DNA of 64,000 bases, taken from NCBI RefSeq assembly GCF_000320405.1, contig NZ_KB291705.1, forward strand, positions 1 to 64,000, read 5' to 3'. Of this stretch, positions 39,167-47,814 are shown in pieces (the stretch's first letter is position 1; each line of letters opens with the position of its first letter). Both the position numbers and the translations under genes were made by a program. Below the pieces are notes generated by a model. That model did not search any database and was not told the DNA's origin. It worked only from the letters and a program-made list of their open reading frames with translations. Source of the stretch: Clostridium celatum DSM 1785. Lineage in GTDB: Bacteria > Bacillota > Clostridia > Clostridiales > Clostridiaceae.

Positions 39167-40966
39167 TTAGCAAACCTCCCTTATCATTTCTAATTCATTT
39201 TGCTTATTAACCATATTATAATAATGAGATTCTTTACTCATTAATTCATCATGTGTTCCATTCTCAACTAAAATCCCTTTATTCATAACATATATGTTTT
39301 TCGCTTCTTTCACATTAGCTAATCTATGTGATATTACTAATACAGTTTTATCTTTAGAAAGTTCATAAATAGCTTCCCAAATGCTTTCTTCACTTTCTAC
39401 ATCTATATTAGACGTAGCTTCATCAAAGATAATCATTGGTCTATCTGCTAAAATTACTCTTGCTAATGCTAATCTTTGTTTTTGACCACCTGATAATGCA
39501 CTACCTGCTTGCCCTACATCTGTTAGTAATCCATCTTTTAATCCATTTACAAAATCATATAATCTTGCTGTTTTTAACGCTTTTTCTAATTCTTCTTTAG
39601 TTGCATCTTTTTTAGCCATTAATAGGTTATCTAAAATGCTTCCATTAAATATATAACTATTAGTAGATACTAAAGCAATATTTCCATAAATATTATCCAA
39701 TGATATATTTTCTATGTTAATATCATTTAATCTTATTTCTCCATTAGTTACTTTATGGTTATTTAATATAAGTGATGCAACAGTACTCTTACCAGAGCCA
39801 CTTTCCCCTACTATTGCAACTAATCCACCTGGTGTAATTTCCATATTAATATTTTTTAATACTTGTCTTTCACCATCATAGCTAAAATCAACATTTTTTA
39901 ATTCTACTTTTATTTCATTAAATTTAGTTTCTTCATTTGTATTAACATCTTTTTGTCTTTCTTCTGCATCTAAAATACCAAACATTCTATCACTTGCAGC
40001 CATTCCATTCATTGCTATATGGAAATATGAACCTAAAAGTCTAAGTGGTATAAAGAATTCAGATGAAAGTAATATTATTATAAGTAAGCTTCCTACTGGA
40101 ATTTGTCCATTCTTAAATTGAATTAATGCAACTATTGTACCTGCTGCTGCTCCACCAAAAGCTACTAAATCCATTATTGTTATTGAATTAAGCTGCATAC
40201 TTAAAACTTTCATAGTTATTTTTCTAAATTTTTCAGCTTCTTCATTCATCTTTACATGTCTTTCTTCATCAATATTAAATACTTTTAAAGTAGTTAACCC
40301 TTGAAGATTTTCTAAAAATGTTCCGCCTAAATCAGAATAAGATTTCCAATAATCTTTTAATATTCTTTTAGCAATTTTCATTATTGCTATTATTGATGCC
40401 GGTATAAGCGGTACACAAAGTATAAATACAAGTGCTGCTTTAAATGATATAAAGCTCATAAATATAAATAGCGTTACTGGCACTAGTAGTGCATAGAAAA
40501 ATTGAGGTAAGTATTTACCAAAGTAAATTTCAAGCTGCTCTATTCCCTCAACTGATACTTGAACTACAGCTGATGTGCTTTCAACCTTCGTATATCCAGT
40601 TCCTAATTTTAATAATTTTTTGTAAATAAGTTCTCTTAATGTTACTCTTGCTGTTGCAGATGCTGCATTTGAAAATTTAGCATATAAAATATTACATGAA
40701 TATCTAATAGCTAATAAAATTACTATTAATACACTGGCCGCTAACAATGATATATTTCCCCATATCTTAAAATCCATCATCGCTGCAAATATATTATTTC
40801 CATTAAGATTTAATCTTTCTCCAACATAAATCTTATTAATAAACTGTCCAATTAATATTATCGTAATTATATTACATAAAACAGAAATCCAATTTACTAA
40901 TATAGTTAAACCTATATATTTTTTTGAATCTTCACAAAGGTTTATTAACCTTTTATTAATCATCAT
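39167..40966 (-). CDS. ABC exporter, CydD-like permease/ATPase
   Basis: A 599-residue half-transporter with six spans in the first 320 residues and an ATPase with Walker A GESGSGKST, LSGGQKQR and MIIFDEATSNID. Start ATG at 40966 is preferred because GGGGGA lies eight bases upstream; the frame remains open to 41002. It is first in the exporter operon, and a Fur-box palindrome lies about 80 bases upstream of its start. Confidence 0.88.
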   Translation of the reverse strand: MMINKRLINLCEDSKKYIGLTILVNWISVLCNIITIILIGQFINKIYVGERLNLNGNNIFAAMMDFKIWGNISLLAASVLIVILLAIRYSCNILYAKFSNAASATARVTLRELIYKKLLKLGTGYTKVESTSAVVQVSVEGIEQLEIYFGKYLPQFFYALLVPVTLFIFMSFISFKAALVFILCVPLIPASIIAIMKIAKRILKDYWKSYSDLGGTFLENLQGLTTLKVFNIDEERHVKMNEEAEKFRKITMKVLSMQLNSITIMDLVAFGGAAAGTIVALIQFKNGQIPVGSLLIIILLSSEFFIPLRLLGSYFHIAMNGMAASDRMFGILDAEERQKDVNTNEETKFNEIKVELKNVDFSYDGERQVLKNINMEITPGGLVAIVGESGSGKSTVASLILNNHKVTNGEIRLNDINIENISLDNIYGNIALVSTNSYIFNGSILDNLLMAKKDATKEELEKALKTARLYDFVNGLKDGLLTDVGQAGSALSGGQKQRLALARVILADRPMIIFDEATSNIDVESEESIWEAIYELSKDKTVLVISHRLANVKEAKNIYVMNKGILVENGTHDELMSKESHYYNMVNKQNELEMIREVC

Positions 40967-41044
40967 AAGTAATATCCCCCATTCCTTTTTTTGAACTAAC
41001 ATTCTAACTGATATTTGTTATCACTCTCATTAATATAACTTAAT

Positions 41045-41059
41045 TGATAATTATTTTCA
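41045..41059. promoter_or_regulatory. Fur box between ABC exporter and ecsC-like gene
   Basis: TGATAATTATTTTCA matches the 7-1-7 Fur consensus with one mismatch. It lies in the 164-base divergent gap and could control the leftward exporter, the rightward gene, or both. Confidence 0.75.
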
Positions 41060-41130
41060 ATACCTTCTTTGATAAAATTTTAATTTTTGTACTATAATTA
41101 ATATAGAAGTTTATTTATGGAGAAATTAAT

Positions 41131-41934
41131 ATGAAAAAAAACAAAAATAATTTAATTCAAAAACAATTAATGGATATTTATAAAAAGGAAGCTAAATTAC
41201 TAGAAGAAAAACCTCCTAGTTATATTAAAAATAAACTATCGCCAATTAAAGAGACATTAGAAGATAAAATTCCTGATAAATTACAATCAACATTAGAACT
41301 AGCTTTTGAAAAGGGATTTAAAGTAGTATTTGATAAAGGTGTAGGCCTAATAGAAAAAACCTACAATAGGGATAATATTAATATGGAATTTGATATAAAC
41401 ACTTATGCTATTGAAAAATATCCAACTAAGAGGAATTTTAAAAAAATAGATAAATCTGCAAATCGAAAAACTATGTTAAATAAATCAATAAGCGCTGTTG
41501 AAGGTACTGCTCTTGGTTTATTAGGAATAGGTCTACCTGATATTCCTATTTATATTGGTGTAATTTTAAAATCTATATATGAAATTAGTCTAAGCTACGG
41601 ATTTAATTATAATTCACAAAACGAAAAAGCTTATATCTTAACTATAATCTGTGCTGCAGTAACATCTACAACTGAAAAAAAATACTACTTTGATAAATTA
41701 GATAAAATGGCTAATGAAATAGATGCTAATAAAAATCCTAATTATCAATTAGATGAATTATTAAAAGAAACCTCTAATAAAATCTCTACTTATATGTTAA
41801 CTTCTAAATTTATACAAGGTCTTCCTTTAATCGGAGTTGTAGGAGGCGTAACTAATTTTAAAACTTTACAAGATATTAGTACTATAGCTAAACTTAAATA
41901 TAAAAAGCGATATTTAAACAACCTTCAAATTTAA
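41131..41934 (+). CDS. EcsC-family protein
   Basis: A 267-residue protein with the EcsC core, seen as GTALGLLGIGLPDIPIYIGV near residue 128 and LPLIGVVGGVTNFKTL near the end, both hydrophobic amphipathic segments. In Bacillus EcsC accompanies the EcsAB transporter; its function is unknown. It is divergent from the CydD-like gene and shares its control region. GGAG lies before the ATG. Confidence 0.88.
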   Translation: MKKNKNNLIQKQLMDIYKKEAKLLEEKPPSYIKNKLSPIKETLEDKIPDKLQSTLELAFEKGFKVVFDKGVGLIEKTYNRDNINMEFDINTYAIEKYPTKRNFKKIDKSANRKTMLNKSISAVEGTALGLLGIGLPDIPIYIGVILKSIYEISLSYGFNYNSQNEKAYILTIICAAVTSTTEKKYYFDKLDKMANEIDANKNPNYQLDELLKETSNKISTYMLTSKFIQGLPLIGVVGGVTNFKTLQDISTIAKLKYKKRYLNNLQI

Positions 41935-41944
41935 TAAAAAAATT

Positions 41945-41983
41945 AACGGCTAAAATAAATTCTATTTATTTTAGCCGTTTATA
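41945..41983 (+). terminator. Terminator of ecsC-like gene
   Basis: AACGGCTAAAATAAAT and its complement form a perfect 16-bp stem with a 3-base loop, followed by a short T run. Confidence 0.9.
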
Positions 41984-42032
41984 ATATTAACTACAAACAT
42001 AATCACACTCTCAAATTTATATATTATTCTCT

Positions 42033-42317
42033 CTAATTATTTACTATATTTTTTAAAACTGTTTCTAATGAACTTACAGTACTATTATGGTTTCTTATAA
42101 TTGTAATATTCTTTTTATCCGCTTCTTTTTTTGCTGTTCGTACTAATTTATGAGATACTACATCTGTTAATAATATAACTGCATCTGGACTACCTATCTT
42201 ATCTCTTAATCCTGTTTCCATTTGTGTAAAAACCTTAGCTTTACAATTATATTTTTTACAGACTTTAATATAATCCTTACTCATTCTATCATGACCACCT
42301 ACTATAACTATACTCAT
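42033..42317 (-). CDS. DUF2325 domain protein
   Basis: A 94-residue protein with MSIVIVGGHDRMSKDYI at its start and AVILLTDVVSHKL in the middle; a small Rossmann-like domain of unknown role. It is the last gene of the flavodoxin-DUF3793-DUF2325 operon, a grouping that recurs near iron genes in clostridia. Confidence 0.85.
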   Translation of the reverse strand: MSIVIVGGHDRMSKDYIKVCKKYNCKAKVFTQMETGLRDKIGSPDAVILLTDVVSHKLVRTAKKEADKKNITIIRNHNSTVSSLETVLKNIVNN

Positions 42318-42356
42318 ATTTAAACCTCCAATAACATTTTATATTTCCATTTGCTT

Positions 42357-42995
42357 TTACACTGATATTTTTTCATAATTCTTAATAAAATTTCGTATAT
42401 TAAAAGCTATATTATGCGTTGAATCTCCACTTAATATATTATTAACTGCATGTTCTTTTACTTTATCATACTTATTAAAAATTTCTTTTGCATTGTTGAA
42501 GTTATTATATACCATCCAGTATCCACATACTAAACACTTCTTATTTGTACACCCCATGAAATCTTTTACATCTTCAAGCGGAAATCCTAAAAATACTCCT
42601 AATTCATGAGGACATTTAAATTTTTCATATCTTTCTTTTAGTTTATTTATATAACTTTCAAGATTATTTTCTTCTTCATAACCTAATTGAACTAAAAATT
42701 GTTTATTACTTTTATTAAAAATATAATTCTCTAACTCTTCTTTATCATATACCAATATTATTAATGCATCTTGTGATTCTCTTAACTCTACAAATTCAAT
42801 ATTTATAGATTTTAAAAATGATATTCCATATTTAATCCATTTATCATATAAATTATTATTTCCCTTTTTTAATGTTACGGTTGCTGATGGTTTTACTCCT
42901 GATATTACCAGAGAGGCATTGTAAATTAAAAATTTTTCAATGCACTCCCTATCTTCCATAATTGAAAGGCTTTTATAAAATTCAATTTGTTTCAC
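42357..42995 (-). CDS. DUF3793 family protein
   Basis: A 212-residue protein of unknown function. Conserved segments are APxxSGVKPSATVTL-like (SLVISGVKPSATVTL here) and HELGVFLGFPLEDVKDFMG, followed by Cys residues in CTNKKCLVCGYW. GTG at 42995 is the only start that keeps the family N-terminus, with a poor ribosome binding site, so coupling to the flavodoxin gene ten bases upstream is likely. The Cys-rich segment could bind a metal. Confidence 0.85.
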   Translation of the reverse strand: MKQIEFYKSLSIMEDRECIEKFLIYNASLVISGVKPSATVTLKKGNNNLYDKWIKYGISFLKSINIEFVELRESQDALIILVYDKEELENYIFNKSNKQFLVQLGYEEENNLESYINKLKERYEKFKCPHELGVFLGFPLEDVKDFMGCTNKKCLVCGYWMVYNNFNNAKEIFNKYDKVKEHAVNNILSGDSTHNIAFNIRNFIKNYEKISV

Positions 42996-43005
42996 TTTTG
43001 CTTTT

Positions 43006-43422
43006 TTAAGCCTTTGCTATACTCATTCCAAATTCAATACACTCAGAAGAATTATCCTCTGGTTCATATTGAATTATTAAACCATCATTTATTAAAGTGC
43101 AACCTAACGACTCTACTCTTTCCTGCCAATCTCTCATCCATTGACCATCTCCCCAGCCGTATGATCCAAATAAAGCAACCTTTTTCCCTTGAATCCTTGT
43201 TGATATTTCTTCCATAAAAGGTTCAAATTCACTTTCTTCTAAAACTTCATCTCCCATAGCAGGACAACCTAATATTACTACATCCTCATCATCAAAGATA
43301 TTAACATTTGCATTAGAAACATTTATAACCTCTGCAGTCTTTCCTGTATTTATAATACCTTCCGCAATTAAATTTGCCATTTTTTCAGTGTTACCTGAAT
43401 TTGAATAATAAATAATTTTCAT
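43006..43422 (-). CDS. Flavodoxin
   Basis: A 138-residue FMN electron carrier that replaces ferredoxin when iron is scarce. The phosphate-binding loop is YSNSGNTEKMA near residue 6, and the second FMN loop is GSYGWGDGQWM near 88. A Fur-box-like palindrome lies 21 bases upstream of the start, which fits that role. First gene of the operon. Confidence 0.95.
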   Translation of the reverse strand: MKIIYYSNSGNTEKMANLIAEGIINTGKTAEVINVSNANVNIFDDEDVVILGCPAMGDEVLEESEFEPFMEEISTRIQGKKVALFGSYGWGDGQWMRDWQERVESLGCTLINDGLIIQYEPEDNSSECIEFGMSIAKA

Positions 43423-43442
43423 TTCTCCCCCCTAATCAATAT

Positions 43443-43457
43443 TGATATTCATTCTCA
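43443..43457 (-). promoter_or_regulatory. Fur box upstream of flavodoxin
   Basis: TGATATTCATTCTCA matches TGATAATnATTATCA with two mismatches. Its position before a flavodoxin gene strengthens the call. Confidence 0.7.
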
Positions 43458-43560
43458 ATTAATTATTATATTACATTACTCCTTTTTAATTGTCAATAGC
43501 CTATTAAAAATAATTTACAAATAAAGTTAGTTAAAATTTAATATATCTATTCTTTATTAA

Positions 43561-43605
43561 TACTACAAAAAAATGAGATAATATTTAATATTATCTCATT
43601 CTTTT
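43561..43605 (-). terminator. Terminator after DUF1540 gene
   Basis: AATGAGATAATATT and AATATTATCTCATT (43572-43600) are a near-perfect 14-bp palindrome; on the minus strand seven T residues follow. Confidence 0.85.
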
Positions 43606-43612
43606 AAATTTG

Positions 43613-43771
43613 TTATTTTAATACAAATGATTGACAATCTGTACATTCAACAACTGTTGGATTTTGTTCATGAGTTCCAACTTGTATTGCATTTAATGTA
43701 CAATAATTTTCTGAACATGCATGATGTTTGCATTGTTGTACACTACATTGTATACTAGGATTTTTTTCCAT
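43613..43771 (-). CDS. DUF1540 small cysteine-rich protein
   Basis: A 52-residue protein beginning MEKNPSIQCSVQQCKHHACS and ending TVVECTDCQSFVLK. Six cysteines and two histidines in CxxxxC/CxxHxxxC-like spacing suggest metal binding, as in DUF1540 proteins of spore-formers. GGGAGGTGA lies upstream of the ATG. Several related proteins are spore-associated, but here that is inference from position next to spoVA genes. Confidence 0.88.
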   Translation of the reverse strand: MEKNPSIQCSVQQCKHHACSENYCTLNAIQVGTHEQNPTVVECTDCQSFVLK

Positions 43772-43887
43772 AATATTCACCTCCCTTAACAAATTACCCT
43801 ATTAATTTTCCCTAATCTAAGCATATTATTCTATCTTCCGCACTTTTATATATTAAAACTTACTCATATAAAACTATATTTTTATTA

Positions 43888-44268
43888 TCATTTCTTATCA
43901 TATACTTCACCTATTGTTTTGTCTTTTGGATTAAATATAAGAGCCATTAAATATCCAAAAAATATTGCAGCTGTTATTCCTCCTGCTGCCCCTTTAATTC
44001 CTCCTGTAAAAGCTCCTATTAATCCCTCTTCTTTAACAGCCTTTATAGCTGCATCAGCTAAAGAATTTCCAAAGCTAGGTAATGGTACTGTTGCTCCAGC
44101 ACCACCTATTTCTATAAGTTTATCATATATTCCAAATCCACCTAGTATTGCACCTAAAGTAACAAAAATAACTAATATTCTAGCTGGTGTTAATTTAGTA
44201 GTATCCATTAATATTTGAGCAATAACACATATTAAACCACCAACGATAAACGCACTTACATAATCCAT
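43888..44268 (-). CDS. spoVAE: Stage V sporulation protein AE
   Basis: A 126-residue membrane protein with three or four spans of the SpoVAE family; the outside loop GGAGATVPLPSFGNSLADAA is conserved. It is part of the SpoVA channel that moves dipicolinic acid into the spore and out at germination. It follows spoVAD by 18 bases. Confidence 0.95.
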   Translation of the reverse strand: MDYVSAFIVGGLICVIAQILMDTTKLTPARILVIFVTLGAILGGFGIYDKLIEIGGAGATVPLPSFGNSLADAAIKAVKEEGLIGAFTGGIKGAAGGITAAIFFGYLMALIFNPKDKTIGEVYDKK

Positions 44269-44286
44269 AAAACTCTATTCCCCCTT

Positions 44287-45306
44287 CTATTTAAACTCAA
44301 TAGCTACGGCATGAGCTATTCCTGGAATACTTTCACCTTGAAGTGAACTAGTTGTACTCATCAATGCACCTGTAGAAACCAATAACAAGCTTTTTATTTC
44401 TTTTTTCATAAGTTTTTTATAAAAATATCCACAAGTTACAACTGCTGAACATCCACATCCACTTCCACCAGCATCAGTTTTTTGTTCCTCATCGTTAAAA
44501 ATCATATCACCACAATCTACATAATTATCTTTAACATCATATCCATACTCCAATAATAATTTAGTAGTTATATCTTTTCCTACCTTTCCAAGATCTCCTG
44601 TTGCTATAACATCATAATCTTTTGGTGTTCTTCCTGTATCCTTAAAATGATTATAAATAGTATCAACAGCAGCTGGTGCCATAGCAGCCCCCATATTATT
44701 TGTATCTTTTTCACCATAATCCTTAACAAGACCAGTAGTAACATAAGTTACTTCCGGATAATTTCCAGTTTTGCCTAGGACCATCGCTCCTGAACCTGTT
44801 ACTGTCCATTGACATGTTGGACACCTTTGAGAACCATATTCTAGTGGAAATCTAAATTGTCTTTCTGCAGAACTAAAGTGTGATGAAGTAGATGCTACAA
44901 CATAATTTGCAAACCCTCCATCTAAAAATAGAGATGCCATACTTAATGATTCAGACATTGTTGAACAAGCTCCATATAGACCTATAAAAGGTATATTTAA
45001 TTCCCTTGCTGCAAAACCTGAAGATATTATTTGATTAAGTAAATCTCCCGCAAATAAATAATCTATTTTTTCTTCTGTTAACCCTGCACTACTTATTGCA
45101 CTTTTAATTGCAGTGTACATCATTTCTGATTCAGCCTTTTCAAAACTATCCTTTCCTAAGGTATCATCACTTATTATTTGATGAAAATAATCTTTTAAAG
45201 GACCTTGCCCTTCTTTTGGTCCAACAATAGAATAAGTAGAAATTATTTTAGGTGGATTTTCTAACTTAATAGTTTGTTTTCCAACCTTTTTAACTTTTGT
45301 ACTCAT
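44287..45306 (-). CDS. spoVAD: Stage V sporulation protein AD
   Basis: A 339-residue protein with thiolase-like folds that binds dipicolinic acid and caps the SpoVA channel. Conserved segments are LYGACSTMSESLSMAS near residue 113 and GGSGCGCSAVVTCGYF near 285. It lies between spoVAC and spoVAE. Confidence 0.97.
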   Translation of the reverse strand: MSTKVKKVGKQTIKLENPPKIISTYSIVGPKEGQGPLKDYFHQIISDDTLGKDSFEKAESEMMYTAIKSAISSAGLTEEKIDYLFAGDLLNQIISSGFAARELNIPFIGLYGACSTMSESLSMASLFLDGGFANYVVASTSSHFSSAERQFRFPLEYGSQRCPTCQWTVTGSGAMVLGKTGNYPEVTYVTTGLVKDYGEKDTNNMGAAMAPAAVDTIYNHFKDTGRTPKDYDVIATGDLGKVGKDITTKLLLEYGYDVKDNYVDCGDMIFNDEEQKTDAGGSGCGCSAVVTCGYFYKKLMKKEIKSLLLVSTGALMSTTSSLQGESIPGIAHAVAIEFK

Positions 45307-45324
45307 AAAAATTTTCCCTCCAAT

Positions 45325-45801
45325 TTACACAATACCCCAAAGTCCAAGTATGTAATAAATTATTCCTATTATTACTGATGTGCCTATACCATATACTAAT
45401 ACAGGACCAGCTATAGTAAACATCTTTGCTGCTACACCAAAAACAAATCCTTCTTTTTTAAATTCAATAGCTGGTGAAACTACTGCATTAGAGAATCCAG
45501 TTATAGGTACTACAGTTCCTGCTCCTCCAAAAGTGGCAATTTTATCATACACACCTACCCCTGTTAATAATGCTCCTAAAAATATCATTATTATTGGTAG
45601 CCATGCTTTTGCTAATTCTTTATCTACACCAAACTTAATCATCATATTTAATATAAATTGACCTATAGTACAAATACTTCCTCCAACTAAAAAGGCCAAT
45701 ACTATATTTTTAAAATACTTTGGCTTTGGTTTCATCTCCTTTGAAAGTTGTTCATACTTACTTATTATCTTCTCTTCTTCATTCTTACTAAACTTACTCA
45801 A
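45325..45801 (-). CDS. spoVAC: Stage V sporulation protein AC
   Basis: A 158-residue membrane protein with four spans; GGAGTVVPITGFSNAVVSPA is the conserved loop. In other spore-formers SpoVAC acts as a mechanosensitive channel for dipicolinic acid release. The start is most likely TTG at 45801, with AGGAG ten bases upstream; a TTG at 45810 is too close to that site. First of the spoVAC-AD-AE operon. Confidence 0.94.
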   Translation of the reverse strand: MSKFSKNEEEKIISKYEQLSKEMKPKPKYFKNIVLAFLVGGSICTIGQFILNMMIKFGVDKELAKAWLPIIMIFLGALLTGVGVYDKIATFGGAGTVVPITGFSNAVVSPAIEFKKEGFVFGVAAKMFTIAGPVLVYGIGTSVIIGIIYYILGLWGIV

Positions 45802-45830
45802 AAAAACCAATCTCCTTTCTTAATTAAATA

Positions 45831-45860
45831 TAGTATTCCTCTAAAATAAAAAATAAATCA
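45831..45860 (-). promoter_or_regulatory. Candidate sigma-G promoter of spoVA
   Basis: Minus-strand TGATTT (45855-45860), 17-base spacer, AATACTA (45831-45837), close to the sigma-G pattern TGAATA-N17-CATACTA. It lies between the sigF terminator and spoVAC, as expected for the forespore-specific spoVA operon. Confidence 0.5.
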
Positions 45861-45867
45861 CTAAAAT

Positions 45868-45912
45868 AAAAATCTGCATTAAATAATAAAATTATTACTT
45901 AATGCAGATCTT
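45868..45912 (-). terminator. Terminator of spoIIA operon
   Basis: ATCTGCATTAA and TTAATGCAGAT (within 45872-45909) pair with a further A/T stem between them; T residues follow on the minus strand. It separates sigF from spoVAC. Confidence 0.85.
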
Positions 45913-45948
45913 AAATCTTTTATATTCTTTTTTGTCCATAGTTTATAT

Positions 45949-46707
45949 TCATCCTTCTTCGAGTTGTTTTCTCATCTCACCTAATACTTTTTTTTCTATT
46001 CTAGATACTTGAACTTGACTTATTCCAAGCATTTTTGCAACTTCTATTTGAGTTTTATCTTTAAAATATCTTAATACTATAATTTGCCTTGATTTATTAT
46101 CTAAATTTTTTAGAGCTTCTTTTAATGCAATTCTATCAGTTAAATTTTTATCTTCTACCGCATTTTCACTTAGCTTATCTATAAGTAAAACTGGAGAACC
46201 ATCATCATGATGGATAACATCATATAAATATTGTAAACTTGCTGATGATTCTAATGCAAAGAGTATTTCTTCTTTATCAATCCCTGAATATTCAGCTAAT
46301 TCTTCTATTGTTGGATTTCTATCTAATTTTTTAGTTAAATATTCTTTATCAAAATGTAACTTTTTAGCTAAACTTTTTACATTTCTGCTTACTTTAATTA
46401 TTCCATCATCACGCAAAAATCTCTTTATTTCTCCTAGTATCATAGGAACTGCATATGTTGAAAATTTTACATTATATTTATTATCAAAATTTTTTATTGC
46501 TTTAACAAGCCCTATTGATCCTATTTGAAAAATATCTTCATACTCATAACCTCTGTTCATAAACTTTTTACAAACAGAGGTTACTAAAGGCAAATTCATT
46601 TCTATTACCTTATTCATCGCTTCAGAATCACCTTGTCTTGCTAATAAAATTAAGCGTGCGTTGTCTTCATAATTATATTCCTCTCTTTTTAGATTGCTAC
46701 TCTCCAT
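45949..46707 (-). CDS. sigF: RNA polymerase sporulation sigma factor SigF
   Basis: The first forespore-specific sigma factor. The 252-residue protein has region 2 (DIFQIGSIGLVKAIKNFD), region 3 (GEIKRFLRDDGIIKVSR) and region 4 (ALKNLDNKSRQIIVLRYF and QVSRIEKKVLGEM). It is third in spoIIAA-spoIIAB-sigF and held inactive by SpoIIAB until engulfment. Confidence 0.98.
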   Translation of the reverse strand: MESSNLKREEYNYEDNARLILLARQGDSEAMNKVIEMNLPLVTSVCKKFMNRGYEYEDIFQIGSIGLVKAIKNFDNKYNVKFSTYAVPMILGEIKRFLRDDGIIKVSRNVKSLAKKLHFDKEYLTKKLDRNPTIEELAEYSGIDKEEILFALESSASLQYLYDVIHHDDGSPVLLIDKLSENAVEDKNLTDRIALKEALKNLDNKSRQIIVLRYFKDKTQIEVAKMLGISQVQVSRIEKKVLGEMRKQLEEG

Positions 46708-46716
46708 AAAATTCCC

Positions 46717-47148
46717 CTAACTTATAGCATTAAATTTCTTCTTCATAATAACGGTTGTACCACTTCCTTTATGACTTATTACTTCTAATTCATCCATAAA
46801 TGTTTCCATAACGGTGAATCCCATACCTGATCTTTCTAATTCAGGTCTAGATGTATAAAGTGGCTCTCTTGCCTTATCAATATCATCAATTCCTGTTCCA
46901 TGGTCTATAATAGCAATTGTTACCTCATTATCATGTAAAGATGCTTCTATTCTGATTATACCCATTTTTTTACTTTCATAACCATGAATTATAGAATTTG
47001 TTACTGCTTCTGATACTGCTGTTTTTACATCTGATATTTCTTCTATAGTTGGATCTAACTGAGCTACAAAAGCTGCTATGGCAACTCTTGCAAAACTCTC
47101 ATTTTGAGATCTACTTTCAAATTCTATATTTACTTTATTTTCTCTCAT
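46717..47148 (-). CDS. spoIIAB: Anti-sigma-F factor SpoIIAB
   Basis: A serine kinase that binds SigF and phosphorylates SpoIIAA. The GHKL ATP-binding fold shows [15 protein letters not shown] (N-box) and [10 protein letters not shown]. Start ATG at 47148 is preferred over the GTG at 47151 because GGAGGG lies eight bases upstream. Second in the operon. Confidence 0.97.
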   Translation of the reverse strand: MRENKVNIEFESRSQNESFARVAIAAFVAQLDPTIEEISDVKTAVSEAVTNSIIHGYESKKMGIIRIEASLHDNEVTIAIIDHGTGIDDIDKAREPLYTSRPELERSGMGFTVMETFMDELEVISHKGSGTTVIMKKKFNAIS

Positions 47149-47163
47149 CACTAAATCCCTCCA

Positions 47164-47499
47164 TTACATACTTTCAACAGCTTCACTTACGCTACTGTAC
47201 GAATTTATAATTTTATAAAGCCCTGAAAGTTTAAATACCTTATCTACTCTTTTATTTACGTTAACTACACATACTTTTCCATCTCTATTTTGTAATTTTT
47301 TAAATCTTCCTATTACTACTCCTATTCCTGAACTATCCATAAATGTTACTTCTTCAAAATCCATTATAACCTTTTGAATATTATCTCTTTCAATTCTATC
47401 ATCAATCTTTACTCTTACTTCTTCAGCACTATGATGGTCTAATTCTCCAATAAAAAAAACAACTAATTTATCATCAATCTTATTAAATTTTAAAAACAT
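47164..47499 (-). CDS. spoIIAA: Anti-sigma-F antagonist SpoIIAA
   Basis: A 111-residue STAS-domain protein that releases SigF by displacing SpoIIAB. The phosphorylated serine is in FMDSSGIGVVIGR near residue 57. The ATG at 47499 gives the family N-terminus, but no ribosome binding site lies in the usual place: GGAGGTG is 35 bases upstream, beyond a hairpin. First gene of the operon. Confidence 0.97.
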   Translation of the reverse strand: MFLKFNKIDDKLVVFFIGELDHHSAEEVRVKIDDRIERDNIQKVIMDFEEVTFMDSSGIGVVIGRFKKLQNRDGKVCVVNVNKRVDKVFKLSGLYKIINSYSSVSEAVESM

Positions 47500-47649
47500 A
47501 AAAATTAACTCTAAAACCTATTATTTAGAGTCAGCACCTCCATTCCCTTCTTTTTCCATAATTTTAACATATTGTATATTTTCTAGTCAATTAATTTATT
47601 GCATTATTGCTAAAACATACTTAAAAATAACGAAATTTAGTAAACAAAA
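47500..47649 (-). promoter_or_regulatory. spoIIAA leader: ribosome site, hairpin and start
   Basis: On the minus strand GGAGGTG (47535-47541) is followed by a perfect 8-bp hairpin ACTCTAAA/TTTAGAGT (47508-47531) and then eight bases to ATG. Folding the hairpin brings the site to about 11 bases from the start. I could not find a convincing sigma-H promoter in this stretch. Confidence 0.7.
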
Positions 47650-47742
47650 TGGTAAATAGAAATTAAGGTATTAAATTTATTTAATACTATGAATAAAAAG
47701 TGTTATTTATCTTCTATTCACTACTTAATTATCTATTTACCA
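47650..47742. repeat. Second Y-shaped palindromic element
   Basis: TGGTAAATAGAaATTAAG (47650-47667) pairs with CTTAATTATCTATTTACCA (47724-47742), differing by one bulged base. Between them lie a perfect 8-bp hairpin GTATTAAA/TTTAATAC (47668-47687) and a looser stem TGAATA/TATTCA (47690-47720). The design resembles the element at 37411-37479, but the sequence differs. It lies between spoIIAA and the Lon-like gene. Confidence 0.7.
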
Positions 47743-47814
47743 TAATAACAAATTCTATATACTTTATAATTAATTTACTCATAAACCTTAAAGTTATATT
47801 TAAAATTTAAGTTG

